A DNA stretch of 64,000 bases from Streptomyces rubellomurinus (GTDB lineage: Bacteria; Actinomycetota; Actinomycetes; Streptomycetales; Streptomycetaceae). The notes under the pieces are model-generated. The model was not told where the DNA came from and ran no database searches. It saw nothing but the letters and a program-made list of their open reading frames with translations. Positions 8,884 through 17,554 of this stretch are shown piece by piece. The position numbers were made by a program, and so were the translations under genes. The stretch spans positions 1 through 64,000 of the forward strand of contig NZ_JZKH01000013.1 of assembly GCF_000961885.1 (NCBI RefSeq), given 5' to 3'. The stretch's first letter is position 1. The number at the start of each line of letters is the position of its first letter.

Positions 8884-10113
8884 GTGCTTGCTCAACTTCT
8901 GCGGGCTGCACACGCTGAGTGTTGGGTGACCGCCTCTCAGGCCATTCTGGAAACCGATTGGCTGGCCGCTGCCGAGCTGCGAGGATGCCTCTGTTTCCCA
9001 GACGGAGGGCACTTGTTCGTTTTTGTGTGCAAGGGGTGCGGTGCCGAGCTGACCACCTCGCTGTCTCAGGTCGCCCTTCCGGTCCATGCCCATCAGAAGT
9101 ATGGAAACGGGATTCAGCTGCCCGTGCTGATGGAACCGGGGACGTTCGCCGTGGACCCGGAGCCCTGGGGGCCGCCGTGGCGAAGGTGGGATGAGATCCA
9201 TCCGGACGAGGCGGCCGCTCGCGGTGTCTACGCGCCGGTCTATGGTCTGTCCGACGGCGCGCCGGGCGCGATCGTGATCGCGCCCGGCGACGTCCGCAGC
9301 ACCCTGCTGATCCCGGAGAAACGTGGCGGCGCCTGTTGCGGCCTCGACGGGGGAGATGGCCCCAACATGGCCTGCGAGGCGTGCGGCCTGCCCGTGGCGA
9401 GCCGGATCGACGACTGCTCGCTCTGGCAGGCGGTGTGGCTCGCCCCGGACGCCGTGCGGCGTGTTCCCGTCAGCGGCGCCGAGAGCGCACCGCGGTCCTG
9501 GCCGGAGCTGATGGCAGATGGGAAGGGCGCGCCTCCATTCGAGCCGATCGCGACGTGGGGGTCGCGGCTGGGGTCCAACTACTTTTGGTCGTGGAGCCCG
9601 CAGTGGGAGGCTGCTGCCGGCCGGGCACTCGCCCATCTACTGGTGGCCTCGGAGGGCCAGCCGGTGACGGTCCCGGACGGGCTGATCGGGGAGGTGTTCC
9701 AACGTGCGCTCGACGCCCTCCTTCCCGCCGGCCCGCTGGCTCGGCATGCCGTCCTCGCCGGACCGGGACTGCCCGCCCCCGACACCGACATCCTCCTCGT
9801 GCCGACCCATCCGCAGACGGGGGAAGCCTGGGCTCCGACCGGCACTGCCGCCTCGGTACACCTGGTGCCGTTGCCGCTCGGGGTGTGGCTGTGGCTGGCC
9901 TTCCCCGAGCCGCACCTGCCCGTCCCCGCGTCGGGCGGCATGCCCGACGGCGTCCTCCGCGATGACCCACCCGCTCCGCGCGCCCACCACCTGTTCCGGG
10001 CCGACTCGGGAGCGTTCCAGCACACGCTCGTCCGGCTGCCGGCCGTCCGCAGCCGGTGGCTGAGAGAAATCCTCGAGAACCTCACGCAGCACATGCGCGC
10101 CGGCCTCTTTTAG
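8884..10113 (+). CDS. Hypothetical protein with two zinc-ribbon-like Cys clusters
   Basis: 409 aa if started at GTG 8884; the conserved part seems to begin near 8990 (FPDGGHLFVFVCKGCGAELT), so the true start may be further in or the N-terminus may be altered by rearrangement. Cys pairs (CKGCG; CCGLDG..., ACEACG, then C) look like metal-binding ribbons. The rest is a long Pro/Ala/Trp-rich globular region ending HMRAGLF. I recognise it as resembling unnamed Streptomyces proteins but know no function. Confidence 0.6.
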   Translation: MLAQLLRAAHAECWVTASQAILETDWLAAAELRGCLCFPDGGHLFVFVCKGCGAELTTSLSQVALPVHAHQKYGNGIQLPVLMEPGTFAVDPEPWGPPWRRWDEIHPDEAAARGVYAPVYGLSDGAPGAIVIAPGDVRSTLLIPEKRGGACCGLDGGDGPNMACEACGLPVASRIDDCSLWQAVWLAPDAVRRVPVSGAESAPRSWPELMADGKGAPPFEPIATWGSRLGSNYFWSWSPQWEAAAGRALAHLLVASEGQPVTVPDGLIGEVFQRALDALLPAGPLARHAVLAGPGLPAPDTDILLVPTHPQTGEAWAPTGTAASVHLVPLPLGVWLWLAFPEPHLPVPASGGMPDGVLRDDPPAPRAHHLFRADSGAFQHTLVRLPAVRSRWLREILENLTQHMRAGLF

Positions 10114-10125
10114 CAAGCGCCCCGG

Positions 10126-10554
10126 TCACCTCGTCGGCCAGGCCGACGCCTCCGGGGCAGCCGAAGAAGTGATTGCGGCGGCCCGCTGCCGACCGAGCGC
10201 ACGGGCGAGCTGGTCCCTCAGCTCGCGCACTTCTGCCTCAAGTTGGCGGTTGCGGGCCGTCGCGGCCTCCAGGCGCCGGAGCAAGGACGCGTCCGAGGCG
10301 CGCTGCCGGGCGGGGATCTGGGGTGTTGAGGCCGTCGGACCGTGCCGCTCGCGCAGGATGGCGATCTCGGCCCGAAGGTCGGGCTGGCTGTAGAGCCAGG
10401 ACCGTGAGACGCCCGCCTCGCGGGCGACGGCGTCGAAGGTGACGGGTTGTCCGGCGGTGTCCATGCGCCGCAGGGCAGCAATGGCCCGCTCCCTGGTCGC
10501 TGCGGCCCGCTGCCGGGCGGCGGCGATGATGTGCGGGGAGTTGTCAGCTCGCAC
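10126..10554 (-). CDS. DUF6262/TnpC-like accessory protein of a recombinase cluster
   Basis: 142 aa from GTG 10554. An N-terminal helix-turn-helix-like part (FDAVAREAGVSRSWLYSQPD) is followed by a coiled-coil (LLRRLEAATARNRQLEAEVR). This is the layout of the small third protein of Tn554-like tnpABC clusters (DUF6262). It overlaps the end of the tnpB-like gene by 11 nt, the typical arrangement, and appears intact although its partners are broken. Confidence 0.8.
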   Translation of the reverse strand: MRADNSPHIIAAARQRAAATRERAIAALRRMDTAGQPVTFDAVAREAGVSRSWLYSQPDLRAEIAILRERHGPTASTPQIPARQRASDASLLRRLEAATARNRQLEAEVRELRDQLARALGRQRAAAITSSAAPEASAWPTR

Positions 10555-11130
10555 CAGCGGCCTCCTGCGGCCCGTCGGCTTCGAGTTCGGTGATCATCCG
10601 GTCGAGGTTGGTCAGGACCTGTTCGTTCATCTCGGCCACCCGCTGGTGGCCGCAGCATTTGGCGTTGTCGATGAGCGTCAGCGTCCGCCCCGGCTGGGCC
10701 TGGAGCTCGGGCAGGAACTCTGGTCCGGTGAGGAAGACAGGGCAGGTCAGGCAGGCGTTGGCGTGCGGGCAGGTCTTCTGAACGGGCAGTCCGCAGTAGC
10801 CGTTGGCGAGGGTCTGGGTGGCGAGGCTGTAGCGGGTTTTGGCCCACTCAGCCTGGGCCAGCGGTCCGTCTGGGGCGATGGTCACCCGCTCGCCCGTGAT
10901 GTTGACCTTGGTGGCGGCCTCCCAGCGGCGCCGAACGGTCTGGTCGGTGATCCGCGCGTAATGGGCCGTCATCTGGTGCGAGTCGTGGTCGAGGAGGACC
11001 CGGACGACCTCCTGCGGGACGTCGCGGTTGATCAGCCGAGTGGCGAAGGTGTGCCGCCACTGGTGCGGAGTCAGGTGGACGGGCAGCCCGTTCTCGTCCC
11101 GGACATCGCACTCGGTGAGCCAGCGCTTAA

Positions 11131-11149
11131 GACATCGTTTCTTTTGGTG
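11131..11149 (+). repeat. Left terminal inverted repeat of the IS5-type element
   Basis: Starts GACATCGTTTCTTTTGGTG. Core CGTTTCTTTTGG is identical to the right end in inverse orientation. Confidence 0.85.
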
Positions 11150-11169
11150 CCAGCGGTCGTTGAGCGGTC

Positions 11170-12002
11170 GTGGAGAACCTTGTTGAGCGCCTGGTTCCGG
11201 ATGAGCTGTGGGAGTTGTTTCGACGGGTGGTGCCGCCGACGGTCGTTCACCGTCCGCAGGGCGGCGGTCGGCGGCGGGCCGGTGACCGTGAAGTGCTGGC
11301 CGCGATCGTCTTCGTGGCGACCTCAGGCTGCACCTGGCGCCAGCTCCCGCCGACCTTCGGTGCCTGCTGGCAGACGGTGTACCGGCGTTTCGCGAAGTGG
11401 AGCCACGAGCGGGTCTGGGCCCGGCTCTACCGGGTCATCCTGGATGAACTCGGCGCCCAGGGTGAGCTGGACTGGTCGCGGTGTGCCATCGACTCGGTGA
11501 GCATCCGCGCCCTCAAAGGGGGCCACTGACCGGACCGAATCCGACCGACCGCGGAAAGAACGGGTCGAAGATCCACCTGATCTGCGACCGCAACGGGCTG
11601 CCGATCTCGCTCGCCATCTCCGGAGCGAACCTGCACGACAGCCAGGCCCTGGAGCCCTTGGTGCTCGGCATCCCGCCCATCCGCTCCCGCCGAGGACCAC
11701 GCCGGCGCCGACCGGCCAAGCTCCACGGGGACAAGGGCTACGACTACGACCACCTGCGGCGGTGGCTGCGGTCACGCGGAATTGTCCCGCGCATCGCTCG
11801 TCGTGGAGTCGAGTCCTCCCAACGTCTGGGCCGCCACCGCTGGGTCATCGAACGCACGATGTCCTGGCTCAGCGGGTGCCGTCGCCTGCACCGACGCTAC
11901 GAGCGCAGAGCCGAGCATTTCCTTGCCTTCGCCGGCATCGCGGTTGCCCTGATCTGCTACCGCCGCCTGGGCCGCGCCAGCGGGCGGGACCGGTCAGCGT
12001 GA
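11170..12002 (+). CDS. IS5-family transposase, two frames joined by -1 frameshifting
   Basis: The first frame (from GTG 11170, 119 aa) holds the DUF4096 domain ([20 protein letters not shown]) and ends [12 protein letters not shown] at 11529. The second frame lies -1 to it and continues [20 protein letters not shown] with the DDE domain, including GDKGYD and the [13 protein letters not shown] block. The join falls at the CTCAAAGGGGG stretch near 11515, where many IS of this family use programmed -1 frameshifting to make the full protein of about 277 aa. Catalytic D (CAIDS), D (HGDKGYD) and E (VIERT) are present, so it may be active. Confidence 0.85.
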
Positions 12003-12494
12003 GACCGGTCCGACGCTGCAAACCCACACGGGAAAAGGTGCGGCCTCCGGCCCGGGCACGCTCTGCTCAGACTGATCGTGCACCTCCTCAAGATCCGACC
12101 AGGCGACCATGCCAGGCTCCTGGGCACTCAGGAAGCCCTCGATCACAGCACCGAGATCGCCGGAAGGCGCGTAGGCACCGCCAAAGGGCAGCTCGTCTGC
12201 AGCCACCGACCCGGTTGAGCACCGGAGCTGCCCAGCCTGCTCGTCGTGCCACACGTAGAACGTCGCCACGCCTGCGAAGCCCAGCTCGCGGATGCGGAGT
12301 CGGATGCCTTCGGCGGTGCGCTCAAAGGCTGCGGCCACCTCGGACACGGACAAGGCCCGCCGGTCCTCATCCTCCGCACCCAGCCACCAGGTGTTGGTCT
12401 CCCACTCCGCCCGCCGGTCGGTCGGCTCCAGCACCAGCGGTTCGTCCGCTACCTCGGCAATCCACGTCAACAACACCCCAGAAGTATCCGACAC
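11994..12494 (-). CDS. Hypothetical passenger protein carried by the IS
   Basis: 166 aa from GTG 12494, opposite to the transposase and overlapping its end by 9 nt. It lies wholly inside the terminal repeats, 38 bp from the right end. Sequence is acidic and Trp-rich ([40 protein letters not shown]). No signal, helix or known motif. IS5 elements rarely carry cargo, so it is either a passenger or an antisense frame kept by chance; its length, GTG start and composition favour a real gene. Confidence 0.55.
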   Translation of the reverse strand: MSDTSGVLLTWIAEVADEPLVLEPTDRRAEWETNTWWLGAEDEDRRALSVSEVAAAFERTAEGIRLRIRELGFAGVATFYVWHDEQAGQLRCSTGSVAADELPFGGAYAPSGDLGAVIEGFLSAQEPGMVAWSDLEEVHDQSEQSVPGPEAAPFPVWVCSVGPVSR

Positions 12495-12513
12495 ACCTCA
12501 GGTACCAGGAACC

Positions 12514-12532
12514 GCCAAAAGAAACGTGGTCT
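12514..12532 (-). repeat. Right terminal inverted repeat of the IS5-type element
   Basis: Reverse complement begins GACCACGTTTCTTTTGGCG and pairs with the left end. TAA follows outside. Confidence 0.85.
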
Positions 12533-14216
12533 AAGCATCTGCCGGTAGCTGTCCGGAGGGAAGTGGTGCTTCCCGCTGGCGTTGCCCTTCGGCCGGGGGA
12601 AGAGGTGCGGGTTGCCGCCCGGCCAGCGCTGAAGGACGGCTGCTGCTGGTTGCGGATCTCAGCCTCGATCTCCTCGTTGATGGGGACGGCGGCCTCCCGG
12701 CTCATCTTGTTGTTGAAGTAGCGCAGGCAGGGGGCGCGTTGGCCGTCGTGGAGCAGGCAGTCAAACTGGATGGTGCAGGCGTCGGAGACCCGAAGGCCGC
12801 AGCGGATCAGGATGAGGGTGATCAGCCGGGCGGACGGATCGGACCACCGGTCGAGGTTCGCCGGCTGCTCGACCTGGGTCATGATGTGCTCGGCCAGGTG
12901 GCGGGCCAGCCGCGTGCGGCGCCGGGGGCCGTCGCCGGTGAAGAACGCGGCACTGGTCGGCAGCGAGGTGTCCCAGCCGTGCTGGCGGATGGCCTGGAAG
13001 AACAAGTGCAGGCCGTTGACGCGGCCCTCGTTCGCGCTGAGCCCGCCCTGGAGGTCGGTGAGCCAGGCCAGGTAGCGCTCCAGCAGGGGCCGCTCGACGT
13101 CGCCCAGGCCGCGAATCCGGACCGACTGCGCTGAGGAACTCGCTGAACCGGGTCAGGGCATGCATGTCGCCGGTGACCGTGTTGACGTTCCGGCCGGACG
13201 ACAGCCGCAGCCGGATCCAGCGCTTCGCCAGAACACGCAGCCAGGGCTGGGCTATGCGGTCGAACCGCAGCTCGCTGCGGGGACAGGGCCGGCTGGCGCT
13301 GCGGTTGAGCCCGGCGAGCTTGCCCAGCCGCCATACGTCGCGGGCGTACTCGACCTCCCACCCCGCGCCGTCGCGCAGGGTCTCGACCGTGTCCCGGGCG
13401 TAGAGCAGGAACGCCACCAGGCGCTTGCCGTAGCCGCCGGAGGCGCCGCGGTGCTGGTAGGGGTCGGCGATCCGTTGCCACCGCTCGGTGGAGTAGTCCA
13501 GCAGAGAGGCGACCTTCTCGTGCTGGGCCCTGAGGATGGCGGCCTGGATCAGGCGGGCCGGGGCGGTGACGGTCTGCTCGTCACGGCGGGCTTGGACCGC
13601 GTACTGGAACTCCAGCTTGAGCTGCGGCGCGGGAGCGCGGAAGTCCACGCGGGGCCGGCCGAAGGAACGGCACTCGACGATGAAGTCCTCGATGGGCGGA
13701 TCGCCGTGCTGCCGCCACCGGATGTAATGGCTCTTGCAGAATGCGTTCGCCAGGTTCTCCGACCACAAGGTGCACCAGGGCAGGGCGCATTCGGCGCGGT
13801 CGGTGCCCGGCAGGGGCGGGGCCAGGGCCGCCCAGGCGGCGGGGTCGGTGCTGCCGGAGCGGGACCACTTGTCGCGGTGCCGCGCGCACAGTCCTTTGCC
13901 GGACGCCCCGAAACGGCAGTCTGGGACGGTGCAGTGGGTGAGCTCGGCCAGCCCGCGCAGCGGCGGTCCCGGGTCGGCCAGGAACACGGCGATCTGCGGG
14001 CGTCCGATCCGGCGCCACCGCTGGGCGTGACCGGTGCACATACCCTGCTCGTGCGCGGCGCGGTCGCAGCCCGGCACCGGGCAGCGCTTCCAGCCGAGCA
14101 CCAGGTCCTCCGGGGCGGGGACCAGCGCGTCGACGCGGACTCCGGACGGACTTCGGCCTGTAGCTTCCCCAACAGGCCGGGCCCACCGATCGGGCCTGTA
14201 CGCAAGGGCGTGATGG

Positions 14217-14291
14217 TCACAGCCGCACCTCCCGCCCGGTGAACCAGCCCGGGGCCTCCAGCGTGCGGCGGGAGTCCTCGACGGTGAGGTG
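14217..14291 (-). pseudogene. Last 24 codons of a TnpA-like tyrosine recombinase
   Basis: The minus strand reads HLTVEDSRRTLEAPGWFTGR then EVRL and TGA, which overlaps the GTG of the tnpB-like gene. In complete Tn554-like clusters this is how TnpA ends (Y-G-HLTVED...). The matching N-terminal part is at 16751-17554; the catalytic middle is gone. Homology to tnpA stops exactly where the 38-bp repeat begins. Confidence 0.75.
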
Positions 14292-14328
14292 TAATGGTGA
14301 CGTCGGGTATTGGAACTGTCCGAATGCC
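14291..14328 (-). repeat. Right copy of the 38-bp inverted repeat pair
   Basis: The reverse complement begins GGCATTCGGA and ends ACCCGACGTCACCATTAC, matching 7558-7595. It abuts the surviving tnpA tail, so it marks a recombination junction. Confidence 0.65.
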
Positions 14329-14336
14329 TCTGGATG

Positions 14337-14969
14337 TCACGTGTGCTGTGCGTCTGGTGCTGTGAGGAGGGGCGCCAGGGCTGTGCGGAGATCTTCGATC
14401 TGCTGGTAGTGCACGGCGGTCATGCCCACTTCGCTGGCTGCGATGACGTTGGCGGCAGTGTCGTCGATGAAAAGACAGCGGTGGAGCGGGGCGCTGGCGT
14501 GTTCGGCGGCCATGAGGTAGACGCGGGGATCCGGCTTCATGACGCCGACGCGGGAGGTGTTCACCACGATGTCGGCGAGGTCGTCGAGCCCTTGCTGGGC
14601 GAGATCCCACTCCAGCCGGGTGGTCGCGTTGGAGACCAAGGCGACGGTTGCGACGGTGCGGGCCTGGGCGAGGAGGGACACGACCTCGTGATCGACGCGG
14701 GGCACGAGGTTGGACCAGTCGGTGACCGCAGCGTGGGCGCGGTCGCTCGATCCGCAGATTTCAGTGAGGTCCGCAGCCACTGCAGCGCGCCACTGCGCGT
14801 CGGTGATCTCTCCGGTGATCGCGGGGTGCAGGCGTGACGGGGCGAAGGCCGCCTTCGCGAGTGTGCCTGCGGGAAGCCTGTGGCTGCGTTCGATGTCATC
14901 GGCGTCGGGCCAGTGCCGGAGCACGCCGTCGATGTCACAGAGCACGGCGTCGTAGGGGCGAGCGGTCAT
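14337..14969 (-). CDS. HAD-family hydrolase
   Basis: 210 aa. HAD motifs are complete: DIDGVL (catalytic Asp pair, residues 11-13), VSNAT (motif II), VMKPDPRVYL (motif III Lys) and FIDDTAANV (motif IV). A helical cap lies between motifs I and II, as in phosphatases and haloacid dehalogenases. The ATG overlaps the stop of the upstream fragment as ATGA. It belongs to the segment that replaced the middle of tnpA. Substrate unknown. Confidence 0.88.
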   Translation of the reverse strand: MTARPYDAVLCDIDGVLRHWPDADDIERSHRLPAGTLAKAAFAPSRLHPAITGEITDAQWRAAVAADLTEICGSSDRAHAAVTDWSNLVPRVDHEVVSLLAQARTVATVALVSNATTRLEWDLAQQGLDDLADIVVNTSRVGVMKPDPRVYLMAAEHASAPLHRCLFIDDTAANVIAASEVGMTAVHYQQIEDLRTALAPLLTAPDAQHT

Positions 14970-15391
14970 GGTGAGGACTCCTTGGTGGTGGTGTTTCGCG
15001 AGCTCACTTCGGCTGCGTAGCTGGTCCAGTCACCGGCGGAGAGCCGTTGCCAGGCGACGGCGACGTCGGTGTGGATGCCCAGGGTGCGGGCGAGGATCGC
15101 GGCGGGGATCTCGGTGGCGAGCTGGAAGAGCGCGGTGCTGCGGGCCTGGTTGGGCCGGATCCCGAGCTGGTTCAGGCGCTGTGTCAGCTGCGTGGTGCTT
15201 ATCGGCCGTCCAGGCTGGCCGCCGGGGAAGAGCCACGGAGACGGGGCCAAGACCCCGATGGTCGCGTGGCCCTTGCGATTAGCAGCGACCGCGCGGGCCA
15301 GCTGGGCGACGGGCTCGGGCAGCTGGACGGGAGCATCGCCGAGGTGAAGACGTACTTCCTGGGCACTGACCTCGACGTCCTCGGTGGTCAA
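14966..15391 (-). pseudogene. C-terminal fragment of an integrase-like protein
   Basis: About 141 codons. The sequence (WLFPGGQPGRPISTTQLTQR, LNQLGIRPNQARSTALFQLA, LARTLGIHTDVAVAWQRLSA) looks like the C-terminal half of an actinobacterial integrase-related protein, with no N-terminal or core domain. It shares its tail with the scrap at 6795-6906. It overlaps the HAD gene start by 4 nt, which suggests the two travelled together. A TTG start at 15391 is possible but the protein would be incomplete. Confidence 0.65.
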
Positions 15392-15470
15392 CCGGGCGAT
15401 CGCCGAAGGCCCTTGGGCATGGGAGTGGTTCCACTAACTGGGGAATGCGAATGATCACGGACTGTGCGCG

Positions 15471-16649
15471 TTAGTCGCAGTAGTGATTCAGAACGTACGG
15501 CAGGTGCCGAGCCCATCGGTCGTACGTCACGTCGTCGGGCGCGGTCAGCGTGCAGTCGTACGGAACGTCGTCGGTGCACTCGATGAACAGGGTGCACCGC
15601 AGGCTGGCTTTCTCGAGGGCGTGGCCGATGCTCGCGATCTCGCTCCAGGGGAAGTCGATGCTGATGCCGTTGGGTCCGAGCAGCCTGATCTCGGCCCCGT
15701 AGGCATCGATGACCATGGCACGTTCGTCGTCCTCGGCGTGGAAGAACTCGGCATCCTCGGAGGTGAGTTCCTGGGCCTCTCCAAGGCGGTCCTCGGTGGG
15801 CATTGCCACGAGGGTGGGTGGTGGCACCACGAGCGTGGGTGGGTGCGAGGCGTCCACGACCCCGGTGAACGCGTCGAGCAGTTGCTCCGTGGTGGGCCGC
15901 CGTGCAGGGTCCTTCTCCAGGCAGGCCCCGACGATCCCGTATATGCCCTCCGGAACCGGTGAGAGGTCCGCTTCCGCGTGCACCGAGCGGTACATCAGCA
16001 TCATCGGTGTGCCCTCGCCGAAGGCGCTGCCGCCCGCAGCCGCCACGAGGACAGCGCCGAGGGCGAACACATCGGCGGCGCCCGTCACTTCCCGGCCCTC
16101 CGCCTGCTCGGGCGCGAGATAGCCAGGGGTGCCGAAGGCGTGTCCCGTGATCGTCAGCCGGGTGGACTCGACGGCCCGGGCGATGCCGAAGTCCACGACC
16201 CGGGGACCGTCCGGCGCCATGATGATGTTGCCCGGCTTCAGATCGCGGTGGACGAGCCCGCACCCGTGCACCGCCTGCAGCGCCTCCGCCAGCGCCGCGC
16301 CGAGTTGTCTCAACTCACCCTCGGCCATGGGCCCTTCGGCTGCTATCAAGTGGGCGAGCGTCGGGCCCGGTACATACGCCGTGGCCAGCCAGGGCGGCTC
16401 TCCGTCCGGATCGGCATCCACCACCTGCGCCGTGTGGAAGCCGCCGACCCTGCGCGCCGCTTCCACCTCGACACGGAACCGGGCCCGGAAGGCCGTGTCC
16501 GCGGCCAGCTCCGGCCTGGCCACCTTCACCGCCAGCAGACGCCCGCCGCGCGACCGGGCCAGATACACCGTGCCCATCCCGCCCGCACCGAGTTCCCGCA
16601 CCACGGCGTACGATCCGATCCGATCCAACTGATTCTCCCCCGCTCGCAC
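15471..16649 (-). CDS. Soluble Ser/Thr protein kinase with an unusual C-terminal domain
   Basis: 392 aa from GTG 16649 (AAGAAG upstream). Kinase domain about 8-270: GAGGMG loop (21-26), Lys42, HRDLKPGN (134-141), DFG (153-155), APE (179-181); all catalytic residues are present. A short Pro/Thr linker follows, then about 90 residues with no familiar signature (RAMVIDAYGAEIRLLGPNGI, later FPWSEIASIGHALEK) that read like a small PH-like or beta-sandwich domain. There is no transmembrane helix or PASTA repeat, so it is cytosolic. It lies inside the DNA that replaced part of tnpA, so it is likely cargo. Confidence 0.9.
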   Translation of the reverse strand: MRAGENQLDRIGSYAVVRELGAGGMGTVYLARSRGGRLLAVKVARPELAADTAFRARFRVEVEAARRVGGFHTAQVVDADPDGEPPWLATAYVPGPTLAHLIAAEGPMAEGELRQLGAALAEALQAVHGCGLVHRDLKPGNIIMAPDGPRVVDFGIARAVESTRLTITGHAFGTPGYLAPEQAEGREVTGAADVFALGAVLVAAAGGSAFGEGTPMMLMYRSVHAEADLSPVPEGIYGIVGACLEKDPARRPTTEQLLDAFTGVVDASHPPTLVVPPPTLVAMPTEDRLGEAQELTSEDAEFFHAEDDERAMVIDAYGAEIRLLGPNGISIDFPWSEIASIGHALEKASLRCTLFIECTDDVPYDCTLTAPDDVTYDRWARHLPYVLNHYCD

Positions 16650-16750
16650 TTCACGTCTTCTTGTAACTACCGCGTCCCATCCGTACCAGCCTTCGGGGTC
16701 TCCCCGCAGGACTGGCCGTGCACAGGAATTATTTACCCGAGCCCACCGCG

Positions 16751-17554
16751 TCAATGAGGTGAAGACGATGCGAGCGGGCTACCGCCACCTAGGCGTTCCG
16801 CGCTGGCCGGGACCTCCCGGGACCGGCCTGCCTTCGCCCGGGCGCGGTTGGCGTTCGGGCGCGGCACGACGCTCACCTGCCGCTCGGCCAGAGCGATGTC
16901 CTTGTGCCGAAGCCCCAGGGCCTCGCCGATCCGCAGCCCGGTGTCCAGCAGCAGTGCGAACAGCAGCCGGTCCCGCAGGTGCTCGCACCCGTCCAGCACC
17001 GCCTGGGCCTCCGCGGCAGACAGCACCCTCGGCTGTCGCCGGGACTCTCGCAGCCGGATCGTGCGGGTCTTCTGCGGTCCGCTCTTGGCGATGTGCTCCA
17101 GGAACGGCTTGAACGAACCACCGCGGCCGCGGCGGCCGGCGGGCCGCATCGTCACCATCAGCCCGCCGAGCGGAACCCCGTGGCGGGCGCGGAACTCGCA
17201 GAACGACGACAGCGCGGCGAGCTTGCGGTTCACGCTGGACTCCGCGCAGTGGTGCTCCACTGTGGGCAGCACTGCGACCTTGCCGGTCCGGGCCTGTGGT
17301 GGCAGCCGCAGCCAGGCCACGAACCCGGCGACGTCCTCCAGCGCCACCGACCGCCAGTCCAGCCCCCTCCCGGCGAGGAAGACGAACCAGTCCTTCAGGT
17401 CGTGGGCGTACGCCTTGACCGTGTTCGGGGACTTCTCGACGGCGGCCAGGTAGGCCAGGTAGCGCTCGATCGGCGCGACCGGTACGTGGCCGTCCCCCAG
17501 CACCGTCCACGACTCGGTCGCCGAGTCCGGCATCAGCACGCGCTGCACCCGCAT
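16751..17554 (-). pseudogene. N-terminal two thirds of a Tn554 TnpA-like tyrosine recombinase
   Basis: The ATG at 17554 follows GGGAGG. The SAM-like core-binding domain (VEKSPNTVKAYAHDLKDWFV) and start of the catalytic domain (DTGLRIGEALGLRHKDI, with the first catalytic Arg) are intact. Homology ends after GRSREVPASAERL near 16790; the last 13 residues before the stop are foreign. HxxR and the Tyr nucleophile are missing, so the product cannot recombine DNA. The natural tail is found 2.5 kb away at 14217-14291. Confidence 0.85.

Larger units (their letters stand above)
11131..12532 (+). mobile_element. IS5-family insertion sequence with a passenger gene
   Basis: 1,402 bp. Terminal repeats begin GACATCGTTTCTTTTGG (left) and GACCACGTTTCTTTTGG (right, reverse complement): 16 of the first 19 positions match. 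TAA is present directly outside both ends (11128-11130 and 12533-12535), the 3-bp TNA target duplication usual for part of the IS5 family. Inside are a two-frame transposase on the plus strand and an opposing hypothetical gene. Intact ends and target duplication suggest a fairly recent insertion. Confidence 0.9.
10544..14220 (-). pseudogene. Tn554 TnpB-like tyrosine recombinase, interrupted by an IS and frameshifted
   Basis: Start GTG 14220 (VTITPLRTGPIGGPG) overlaps the stop of the upstream recombinase tail as GTGA. The N-terminus has Cys/His-rich repeats (CPVPGCDRAAHEQGMCTGHA; CTVPDCRFGASGKGLCARH; CALPWCTLW), then a core domain. The C-terminus carries the catalytic HQWRHTFAT and LLDHDSHQMTAHYAR boxes. 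Frames must be changed near 14130, 13125 and 12650, and the IS at 11131-12532 splits the catalytic domain between SYRQM and LKRWLTE. Removing the IS and one TAA restores the frame there. The gene is therefore dead several times over. Confidence 0.85.

Noticed and set aside
7558..14328. Complete transposon bounded by the 38-bp repeats
   Set aside because: No target duplication, no dedicated transposase inside other than the later IS, and the right copy cuts through tnpA; kept only as an unexplained repeat pair.
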